Positions 36,301-42,894 of a stretch of 59,621 nt of DNA are shown here, one piece after another. The notes below the pieces were generated by a model. It was not told the origin of the DNA. It worked only from the letters and a program-made list of their open reading frames with translations, and searched no databases. Origin of the DNA: Desulfobacterales bacterium (GTDB lineage: Bacteria; Desulfobacterota; Desulfobacteria; Desulfobacterales; JARGFK01). Positions within the stretch are counted from its first letter, which is position 1. Every line of letters begins with the position of its first letter. The stretch spans positions 1 to 59,621 of the forward strand of contig JARGFK010000015.1 of the NCBI GenBank assembly GCA_029211065.1, in the 5' to 3' direction. Made by a program: the position numbers and the translations under genes.

Positions 36301-37746
36301 ATGTATTTTACAGTTATCACAATGCCGATTCTCCAAACTACAGAAGAAAAAATAAAGCCGTTTAGGTTGGTCAAGTATTTTACTTTTACCAGCCTAATTG
36401 TAATTTTTTTGGGAACCGTCGTTCTGTCGGCACTCAACACCCACTGGGCCAGGATGCTGCAGCTTAAAAAAAGTGAGGACTATGCCCTTGTTTTGGTTGA
36501 AAACCTGAATCATCAGATTTTTACGCAATTTCTTATCCCCGTCTTGATCCGATACGGCAAAATACAGCTTCGCGAAGAGGAGCAGTTTAAGCGGATGGAC
36601 AAGGTTGTTCGAAGCACGCTCCACAGTTTCAAGGTCGACCAGGTGAACATTTACGATATGGGAAATACGGTGTCCTACAGCTTCAATAAGAGTATTATCG
36701 GTCAAAAAGATATCGGCGGGACAGGCTACCAAAATGCGATTGAGGGACAGTCTACCTCAAGACTGATTCAAAGGGGAAATTTTTGGGAGATTCTTCTGGG
36801 AATACCCAAGGAGAGCAAAATCGTGACCTTTGCGCCGCTACGTGTGGAACGACCGATGTCGACATTATCGGGACCGGTTCTGGGTGTTGTTGAGATTGTT
36901 CAGGATTTGTCTGAAGAATATCAGGCAATATTCAAGTTCCAAATTATAGTCATTCTGACATACGCCATTGTCATGGGGGTTTTATTCCTGGTTCTTCTAT
37001 TTGTTGTTAAACGGGGTGAAAGTATCAGCGAACAACGGGCCCAGGAAAGACTGGAACTTAAGGAACAGTTAAGCCGGGCCGAGCGGTTGTCATCTTTGGG
37101 AGAAATGACGGCAGGGATTTCACATGAAATACGCAATCCCTTAGGTATTATCAGGAGTTCCGCCGAACTGCTCAGGAAAAAAATGACGGTGCTGGATCCC
37201 GCCAATACGATCCCGAACGTTATCGTTGAGGAAACCAATCGGCTCAATGACATCATTACCGGTTTTATCAGCTTTGCAAAGCCTAAAAAACCGAACCTGA
37301 TTCCCTGCCGGATTGAAGATGTCATTGAAAAAAACATCAAGTTCCTTGAATCCCAGATGCAGGAACAGGGCTATCAGGTCCTCCGGCATTATGAAAACAG
37401 TTCGCCTGAAATAATGGCGGACTTCGCCATGATGTACCAGGCGTTTTTGAATATTCTGATCAATGCGATGCAGGCAATGCCGCAGGGTGGAAATATTCAC
37501 ATTGGTGTCGGGGTCAATGAACAGTTCGTTAATATTAATTTTGAAGATGAGGGCGAGGGGATTAAAGAGAGTGTTCTTGGAAAAATTTGGGAGCCTTTTT
37601 TTACCACAAAGGATACGGGGTCGGGACTCGGCCTGGGTATCGTGAAAAATATCGTCGAATCACACGGGGGAAATATCCACATTGAACAGAGAACCCCCAA
37701 GGGAACGCGCGTTGTTGTTAACCTGCCGCTGACCCGTGAGGGATGA
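36301..37746 (+). CDS. Membrane sensor histidine kinase (ZraS/PilS-like)
   Basis: A 481-aa sensor kinase: first membrane helix at about 28-50, a periplasmic sensory region of about 150 residues (VLENLNHQIF... GRVIPVLIRYGK-like, KIVTFAPLRVERP), second helix at about 212-235, a short linker, HisKA with phospho-acceptor His in AGISHEIRNPLGII, and ATPase motifs NILINAMQAM, DEGEGI and GSGLGLGIVKN. The sensory domain has no named fold I can see. It overlaps the regulator gene by 4 bases (ATGA), so they are a pair, and it likely feeds the sigma-54 module downstream. Confidence 0.85.
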   Translation: MYFTVITMPILQTTEEKIKPFRLVKYFTFTSLIVIFLGTVVLSALNTHWARMLQLKKSEDYALVLVENLNHQIFTQFLIPVLIRYGKIQLREEEQFKRMDKVVRSTLHSFKVDQVNIYDMGNTVSYSFNKSIIGQKDIGGTGYQNAIEGQSTSRLIQRGNFWEILLGIPKESKIVTFAPLRVERPMSTLSGPVLGVVEIVQDLSEEYQAIFKFQIIVILTYAIVMGVLFLVLLFVVKRGESISEQRAQERLELKEQLSRAERLSSLGEMTAGISHEIRNPLGIIRSSAELLRKKMTVLDPANTIPNVIVEETNRLNDIITGFISFAKPKKPNLIPCRIEDVIEKNIKFLESQMQEQGYQVLRHYENSSPEIMADFAMMYQAFLNILINAMQAMPQGGNIHIGVGVNEQFVNINFEDEGEGIKESVLGKIWEPFFTTKDTGSGLGLGIVKNIVESHGGNIHIEQRTPKGTRVVVNLPLTREG

Positions 37747-39131
37747 ACATGGAAACAATATTGATCGTTGATGATGAAAAAAATTATCCTCCTGTTTTAA
37801 GCGCTGTATTGGAGGACGCAGGATTTGAAACCTTAATGGCCTATGGCGGACCGGAAGCGTTGGCAGTTTTGGAAGATTCCGATGTGGATCTGGTCCTTAC
37901 CGATATGAAAATGCCCGGCATGGATGGTATTGAACTGCTTGAGCGCATTAAGGCAAGGGACCCTGAACTTCCGGTTATCATGATGACCGCGCATGGAACC
38001 ATTGAAAAGGCGGTCGAGGCAATGCAAAAAGGCGCTTACAGCTACCTGCTGAAGCCTTTCGACAACGAGCAGCTGATTCTATATGTGAACAAGGCCAACG
38101 CCATGTTCAGGGTGGTCAAAGAGAACCGGCATCTTCGGAGCGCAGTCGAAACCCGCTACAGTTTCGGGAACATTATCGGAAAAAGCAAACCGATGTCAGA
38201 GATATTTGAAATGATCCGGAAAGTCGCACCCACCAGTGCAACGGTGATGATCGAAGGGGAAAGCGGCACCGGCAAAGAACTGGTGGCGAAATCGATTCAT
38301 TTCAACAGCCCCAGAAGAGAGAAGCCTTTCGTGGCGGTCAGTTGCAGCGCCCTGGCCGAAACCCTTTTGGAGAGTGAATTATTCGGCCATGAAAGGGGCG
38401 CATTTACCGGTGCGGTGGCGACCAAGAAAGGTCGTTTTGAGTTGGCGGACGGCGGCACCCTGTTTCTGGATGAAATCGGCGAACTATCCCCTGTTTTGCA
38501 GGTTAAGTTGCTGCGGGTTTTGCAGGAAAAGGTGTTTGAAAGGGTCGGCGGGGTTAAGCCGATATCCGTTGACATTCGAATTATTGCGGCCACCAATAAA
38601 AAATTGAGACAGGAGGTTATAAAAGGACATTTCCGTGAAGACCTTTATTTTCGCCTTAATGTGGTTCACATCGTATTGCCGCCATTGCGGGAACGTCCCG
38701 AAGATATCCGCCTTTTAATTAATCACTTTATTCAAAAATATTCCCAAGAACTCAAACCGGATGTCCCGGTCAAGGGGGTCGAGAAAGAAGCCGAGCGTCT
38801 TTTCTATGAATACGGCTGGCCGGGAAATATACGTGAACTTGAGAATGTCATTGAAAGGGGTATCATTCTCTGCTCAGGCGATCATATTGAAGTGTCGGAT
38901 TTGCCTAAAGATTTTAAGGAGAATCTCGATAATGCGCAGTCACTCGAGTGGATACCGGCTAATGCAAAGCTGTATGATACCGTCTCAGCTATAGAAAAGA
39001 AAATGTTAGAAAGGGCATTGTTGTTGACAAATCATGTGCAGACAGATGCTGCCGAACTGCTGGGAATTGGACGAAGCGGATTTAACAAAAAAATTAAAAA
39101 ATACGGAATCCCTATTAGAGATAACAAATAA
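37743..39131 (+). CDS. Sigma-54-dependent response regulator (bEBP)
   Basis: A 462-aa activator: receiver with phospho-Asp54 in LTDMKMPGMDG, AAA+ domain with Walker A GESGTGKE, intact sigma-54 loop GAFTGA, Walker B TLFLDEIGEL and arginine-finger region, then a C-terminal Fis-type HTH (TDAAELLGIGRSGFNKKIKK). With the intact GAFTGA it should activate sigma-54 promoters on phosphorylation. The one visible sigma-54 promoter nearby is 39362-39378, just after this gene, with palindromes between. That makes the small RNA there its most likely target. Contrast with the NtrX-like protein at 17417, whose loop is altered. Confidence 0.88.
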   Translation: MNMETILIVDDEKNYPPVLSAVLEDAGFETLMAYGGPEALAVLEDSDVDLVLTDMKMPGMDGIELLERIKARDPELPVIMMTAHGTIEKAVEAMQKGAYSYLLKPFDNEQLILYVNKANAMFRVVKENRHLRSAVETRYSFGNIIGKSKPMSEIFEMIRKVAPTSATVMIEGESGTGKELVAKSIHFNSPRREKPFVAVSCSALAETLLESELFGHERGAFTGAVATKKGRFELADGGTLFLDEIGELSPVLQVKLLRVLQEKVFERVGGVKPISVDIRIIAATNKKLRQEVIKGHFREDLYFRLNVVHIVLPPLRERPEDIRLLINHFIQKYSQELKPDVPVKGVEKEAERLFYEYGWPGNIRELENVIERGIILCSGDHIEVSDLPKDFKENLDNAQSLEWIPANAKLYDTVSAIEKKMLERALLLTNHVQTDAAELLGIGRSGFNKKIKKYGIPIRDNK

Positions 39132-39197
39132 AATCTATTTTTTGGGAACCGGGTACTGATTAAATTGAAATTGTTTTTATAGATGTAAGCTATGGCA

Positions 39198-39235
39198 ATT
39201 TCCATTTGGAAACCGGCTTGTTTCCAAATGGAAAC
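39198..39235 (+). promoter_or_regulatory. Two phased palindromes, probable activator binding sites (UAS)
   Basis: Site 1, ATTTCCATTTGGAAAC (39198-39213), and site 2, GTTTCCAAATGGAAAC (39220-39235), are both near-perfect palindromes of the same TTTCCA(A/T)(A/T)TGGAAA type. Their centres are 22 bases apart, about two helical turns, so both face the same side of the DNA. They lie about 160 and 183 bases upstream of the predicted sigma-54 start, the usual range for enhancer sites. A weak IHF-like match (AATCAAATTTATA, 39290-39302) lies between them and the promoter. Confidence 0.7.
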
Positions 39236-39361
39236 AGAATAACGGGTTTTAAGTTTACAGCAAAAGTCGTCATGTAATAAAACTATACCAATCAAATTTA
39301 TAACATGCTGATAATTAATGAAATAATATTAATTTTTAAAAAATATAATTTAAAGGCGGAA

Positions 39362-39378
39362 TTGGCAAGTATTTTGCA
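39362..39378 (+). promoter_or_regulatory. Sigma-54 (-24/-12) promoter
   Basis: TTGGCAAGTATTTTGCA matches the sigma-54 consensus TGGCAcr-N4-TTGCw. The GG (39364-39365) and GC (39376-39377) are exactly 12 bases apart, start to start, as required. Transcription should begin near 39389. No coding gene follows before a terminator at 39426-39462. Confidence 0.8.
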
Positions 39379-39388
39379 GTGATATAGA

Positions 39389-39462
39389 ATCAAACCTAAA
39401 CCTTAATTCTGTTTTCCTCCTTTTTATGGCGAGTCAGGATGTTCCTGACTCGCCATTTTTTT
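39389..39462 (+). ncRNA. Candidate sigma-54-dependent small RNA (about 74 nt)
   Basis: The predicted transcript runs from the sigma-54 start to the end of the terminator T-run. It has an unpaired, C/U-rich 5' part of about 37 nt containing UUUUCCUCCUUUUU (39412-39425), complementary to the Shine-Dalgarno core GGAGG, and then a perfect terminator hairpin with seven U's, an Hfq-type 3' end. No ORF with an RBS fits inside. The target is unknown; the anti-SD tract suggests that it blocks ribosome binding on mRNAs. The alternative is that the hairpin simply ends the regulator mRNA and the -24/-12 match is a coincidence. Confidence 0.6.
39426..39462 (+). terminator. Strong rho-independent terminator
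   Basis: ATGGCGAGTCAGGA (39426-39439), loop TGT, and TCCTGACTCGCCAT (39443-39456) form a perfect 14-bp stem, followed by seven T's (39456-39462). On the minus strand the stem is followed by AAAAAGGAGG, with no T-run, so it works only for plus-strand transcripts. Confidence 0.9.
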
Positions 39463-39522
39463 GTCTGGTACTTTAAATATAAAAACAGACTCGCTCTTGA
39501 TTCTGAAAAAAAAGCTTTGTAT

Positions 39523-40209
39523 TTATCCAGCCAGTTTGTCCTTGGCAAGTTCCATGTAGATTGAATCCGGATGATCGGAAACAATCTTCTCATAGGACGC
39601 TTTGCTTTTTTCAGGATTTCCGAGGATATGATAAATGCGCCCCAGATTAAAAAGGGATTCGTCTTTCATGATGGATTCCGGCCCTGAAGATATCTTTTGA
39701 AAATATGTTGCCGCTTCCTGATACGCCTGCTTGGCGGCATAGGAATAGCCAAGCCCGCTCAAGACAAGATATTTCACAGGCTGATGATCGCCGAGAGTCT
39801 CAAGAGATTCGCGGTATAAAGAAATGGCCTTGTCATATTCACCGGCCTTGTAGCAGATGTCGGCATAGGATACCCGGGCCAGTTTCCCCCCCTCTTTACT
39901 TGAATATTTTTTTAAAATGAATTCAAAATCCGCATTTACTTCCTGGTAGGCTTTTGCCGTCCCAATCGTTTGCGAAAGTGTTTTATATTTTGCTAATCCC
40001 TGCTGCATCAATGAAAAGGCCTTTTCTTCCGACTTTTTTGAAAAATATACAAGCCCGGAAAGGAGTATCAATACCGCACAAACCAATCCAACACCCGCTA
40101 AAAGCCGCGTTTTATATTTGAGCGCAAACTGAAAAAGCCGGGCAGAGAAAGTTATGAACTCATCAGGCTCTTTAAGAAGTTGCTTGCGGGTTACCTTTTT
40201 AGCTGCCAT
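39523..40209 (-). CDS. TPR membrane-anchored protein (YfgM-like)
   Basis: A 228-aa protein with a basic cytoplasmic start (MAAKKVTRKQLLKEPDEF), one membrane helix (about 36-54, LLAGVGLVCAVLILLSGLVY) and about four TPR units outside (EYDKAISLYRESLETLGD, AYQEAATYFQKISSG, NPEKSKASYEKIVSDHP). This is the layout of YfgM-type proteins that work with the Sec translocon chaperones, but function here is not shown. It converges with the small-RNA module and has AGGTGG upstream of its ATG. Confidence 0.75.
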   Translation of the reverse strand: MAAKKVTRKQLLKEPDEFITFSARLFQFALKYKTRLLAGVGLVCAVLILLSGLVYFSKKSEEKAFSLMQQGLAKYKTLSQTIGTAKAYQEVNADFEFILKKYSSKEGGKLARVSYADICYKAGEYDKAISLYRESLETLGDHQPVKYLVLSGLGYSYAAKQAYQEAATYFQKISSGPESIMKDESLFNLGRIYHILGNPEKSKASYEKIVSDHPDSIYMELAKDKLAG

Positions 40210-40268
40210 ATTTATCCTCCACCTCGTCTATTGTTGTTTAAGAGTTATTATCGTTCGTAGGGGGTTTT

Positions 40269-41264
40269 TCATAAGTATTTTTTTATCCTGTGCCAGCCCT
40301 TATCGGGGATTGCCGCCCCCACCACCTGGCATACTTCACTACCGCAGACGGAACCCAGGACGCCGCATTTTTCAAGGGGAAGATTGTGGACCAGTCCAAA
40401 CAGGAAACCGGAAGCCCATAGATCCCCGGCGCCGGTGGTGTCAACTGCTTTTCCGGCGCCAATGGGGGCGATGGAAATTGTTTGATTGTCGTGAAAAACA
40501 AAGCTTCCCCGCTTTCCTACTTTAAGAACGGCAATGGTTACGTTTTCAGCCAGTTTTTTAAGGGCTTTGCGTTCGTCGTCTATACCCGTAAAGGCTAACG
40601 ATTCATCTTCGTTTGCAATCAGGATGTCGATATACTCCGGTACAATTTCGTTTAGAAACTTTTTCGTTTCTCTGACAACCGTAAAACTGGCAAGGTCAAG
40701 TGAAATCACAGCACCGGCATTTTTAGCGGCTTTTAGTGCTGCCAATATCAGGTTTCGATTAAAGAGAAGATACCCCTCAATATGAACAACGGCCGCACCC
40801 GCCAGGGAAGCGTCGCTGAGTTCCTCCGGCAGTGTTTCAGCAGATGCGCCAAGGAAAGTCAACATGGAACGCTGGGCATCCGGTGTGATGACCGAAAGAA
40901 CCCTGCCGGTCGGGAGGTGAGATCTAAAAAGAATCGATTCCACATGATTTTTTTGGAGCCCGTCGCTAAAAAGCCTCCCCAAGTCGTCTTCTCCTAATTT
41001 GCCGATGAAGCGGGCATTTCCCCCCAGCCGGGCAATCCCGATTGCAGTGTTGCAGGCCGAACCGCCCGGAACAATATGCGGTGTATCCTTTGCCAGCAAA
41101 AGGGTCTGCTGGATATATACATGGTCCACCAGTGTCATGCCCCCCTTGGGGACGCATGTTTGCCCAAGGAATTTATCATCTTCGCGAATAAGGATATCCA
41201 CGAGAGCTGAACCGATGCTGACGATCAACTTTTTTTTTGGATCTATTATTCCCATTCCTGGCAT
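40269..41264 (-). CDS. PfkB/ribokinase-family sugar or nucleoside kinase
   Basis: A 331-aa kinase. N-terminal substrate motif GGSACNTAIGIARLGG, and C-terminal DTTGAGDLWASGFLFG with the catalytic Asp of the GAGD anion hole. The family phosphorylates ribose, fructose, adenosine and relatives; I cannot tell the substrate, although the adenosine-kinase-like subgroup is possible. Start: an upstream frame extends to ATG 41264 (MPGMGIIDPKKK); M4 at 41255 is possible too. Alone on the minus strand. In 41265-41418 I see no gene. Confidence 0.88.
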   Translation of the reverse strand: MPGMGIIDPKKKLIVSIGSALVDILIREDDKFLGQTCVPKGGMTLVDHVYIQQTLLLAKDTPHIVPGGSACNTAIGIARLGGNARFIGKLGEDDLGRLFSDGLQKNHVESILFRSHLPTGRVLSVITPDAQRSMLTFLGASAETLPEELSDASLAGAAVVHIEGYLLFNRNLILAALKAAKNAGAVISLDLASFTVVRETKKFLNEIVPEYIDILIANEDESLAFTGIDDERKALKKLAENVTIAVLKVGKRGSFVFHDNQTISIAPIGAGKAVDTTGAGDLWASGFLFGLVHNLPLEKCGVLGSVCGSEVCQVVGAAIPDKGWHRIKKYL

Positions 41265-41418
41265 ATGAAACGTCCATTGGAGTTGTTGTCACAAATATGT
41301 TCCAGTTGATGGATCTCCATATATCTGCTACGCCATCCGGCGGCTGAATCGGAATGTATTTTTGACAACCGCTATAACAAGGGGGCTGAACAATGTTCAA
41401 AATATTATTCAGGACCCT

Positions 41419-41892
41419 TTACCATATCAAAGATTGATGAATCCAGCCTTTATCTCCGTCGGCGTGTTGAACATGGAACCAGTTTCCTTTCCGTTCCAGC
41501 ACCTTGAAGGGAATGCCTTTTCCAACCGTAAATAGAACGGGAAAAGAGGTCCCCGGACCGGATCGGATATTGCACTCATCCTGGATGGTAATCAGGGAAG
41601 GAATTTTCTGAACCAGAGACGAATGGATCCAGCCTTCGTCACCTTCAAAGTCTCGGAAATAGTACCAGTTGCCGGATGTTTTTAAAATCTGTATCGGGTG
41701 AAATTTTTCAACTTGCCAAAGAATGTCGGCGGTAGTTCCAGGGCCGGACCGGATGTTGGCTAAAGGTGCTGAGACGGTCAGCCGTTCGGCTGAAACAACA
41801 GAAACTGCTGAAAAAAACACGGTCAGTCCGATGAGAAATCCGATATGATTTTTAACGATTGAACAACGCCGATATTGTTTTTTAAGAACCAT
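41419..41892 (-). CDS. Exported double SH3 (bacterial SH3b) protein
   Basis: About 157 residues from ATG 41892 (an upstream in-frame ATG at 41922 adds ten). A signal peptide (HIGFLIGLTVFFSAVSVVSA) is followed by two SH3b repeats: ANIRSGPGTTADILWQVEKF and CNIRSGPGTSFPVLFTVGKG, each ending in a WIHxSL motif (DEGWIHSSLV, KGWIHQSLIW). Such domains bind cell-wall peptides or structural partners. It follows the radical SAM gene and may be part of the feo transcription unit, although a role in iron uptake is not evident. Confidence 0.8.
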   Translation of the reverse strand: MVLKKQYRRCSIVKNHIGFLIGLTVFFSAVSVVSAERLTVSAPLANIRSGPGTTADILWQVEKFHPIQILKTSGNWYYFRDFEGDEGWIHSSLVQKIPSLITIQDECNIRSGPGTSFPVLFTVGKGIPFKVLERKGNWFHVQHADGDKGWIHQSLIW

Positions 41893-41941
41893 GACAAAAT
41901 GCTCACTTATGTTTGAACCCAAAAATTGGGTCCGGTTGGGG

Positions 41942-42877
41942 CTACCCTATCATAAACACCCGCCGGGGTTTATCCAGCCGATTAATACCTTCATCCCGGG
42001 CAGACTGGAGCGCCTGTCTAAATTCATGTTGAGATAAAGAAGCGACCAGCGCTTTGATTTCTCCCGCCCGCCCGCAGGGACGGTATTGCGACATGATGTT
42101 GACATAGCTGTTCCGGGAGATTTTACGAGCAATGAACCGCATGATTTCCCGGGTTCCGGCCATATCCTGGGGCAGCACCAGATGTCGTATCAAAAGGCCG
42201 CGTCGGGCGATGCCGGTCTCATCCAAGGCCAGGTCACCGCACTGACGATGCATTTCCAGCAGGGCCTGCCGGGCGACGGCCGGATAATCTGCGGCGTTAC
42301 AGGTCATTTCGGCAACGGCCGTGTCCCAGAATTTAAAATCCGGCATGTATATATCAAAAACGCCATCAAGCAGCCTTAAGGTGTCCACTTGATCGTATCC
42401 GCTGGAATTATAGACAAGCGGAATCGACAAACCGTCTTTAATGGCAATTTCAATGGCGGAAAGGATCTGGGGAACCACATGAGACGGTGTGACAAAATTG
42501 ATATTGTGGCAGCCCCTTTTTTGCAGTTGCAGCATTATTGCAGCCAGCTGCCCACTTGAAACCGGCTGACCGTCTCCTTCATGGCTGATGCTGTAATTTT
42601 GACAAAAATTGCACAATAAATTGCAATGGGTAAAGAAAATGGTCCCGGAACCTCTTTTCCCCACCAGCGGTGCCTCTTCACCAAAATGCGCATTATAACT
42701 GGAAACAACCGCATCTTTGCCTGTTTTACAAATACCGGTCCTTTCCGAATTTCGATCAACCCCACATGCCCTGGGGCAAAGCCGGCAGCTGTCCAGGATG
42801 CGGCAGGCGGTCTCTATTTTTTCCCGCAAAAGCCCCTTTTTAAAAGTGTCAATATAGGTGGGTTCAACAGGGGACAT
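41942..42877 (-). CDS. Radical SAM protein, PflA-like (AmmeMemoRadiSam-type)
   Basis: A 311-aa radical SAM enzyme starting MSPVEPTYID. Cluster motif CNLLCNFC (Cys 85, 89, 92) with FFTHCNLLCNFCQNYSISHE around it, and an N-terminal second Cys set, CRLCPRACGV plus GICKTG (Cys 31, 34, 38, 50), that may bind an auxiliary cluster or zinc. The second half (VYNSSGYDQVDTLRLLDGVF, DIYMPDFKFWD) is typical of pyruvate-formate-lyase-activase-like proteins. The frame opens further up inside feoB, but the start at 42877 avoids that overlap. It lies 17 bases after feoB; whether it acts on iron proteins is unknown. Confidence 0.8.
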   Translation of the reverse strand: MSPVEPTYIDTFKKGLLREKIETACRILDSCRLCPRACGVDRNSERTGICKTGKDAVVSSYNAHFGEEAPLVGKRGSGTIFFTHCNLLCNFCQNYSISHEGDGQPVSSGQLAAIMLQLQKRGCHNINFVTPSHVVPQILSAIEIAIKDGLSIPLVYNSSGYDQVDTLRLLDGVFDIYMPDFKFWDTAVAEMTCNAADYPAVARQALLEMHRQCGDLALDETGIARRGLLIRHLVLPQDMAGTREIMRFIARKISRNSYVNIMSQYRPCGRAGEIKALVASLSQHEFRQALQSARDEGINRLDKPRRVFMIG

Positions 42878-42894
42878 AGTATTCAAATGTGATG

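Noticed and set aside
39426-39456. The 39426 hairpin as terminator of the minus-strand TPR gene
   Set aside because: On the minus strand the stem is followed by A's and GGAGG, not by T's, so it cannot end that transcript.
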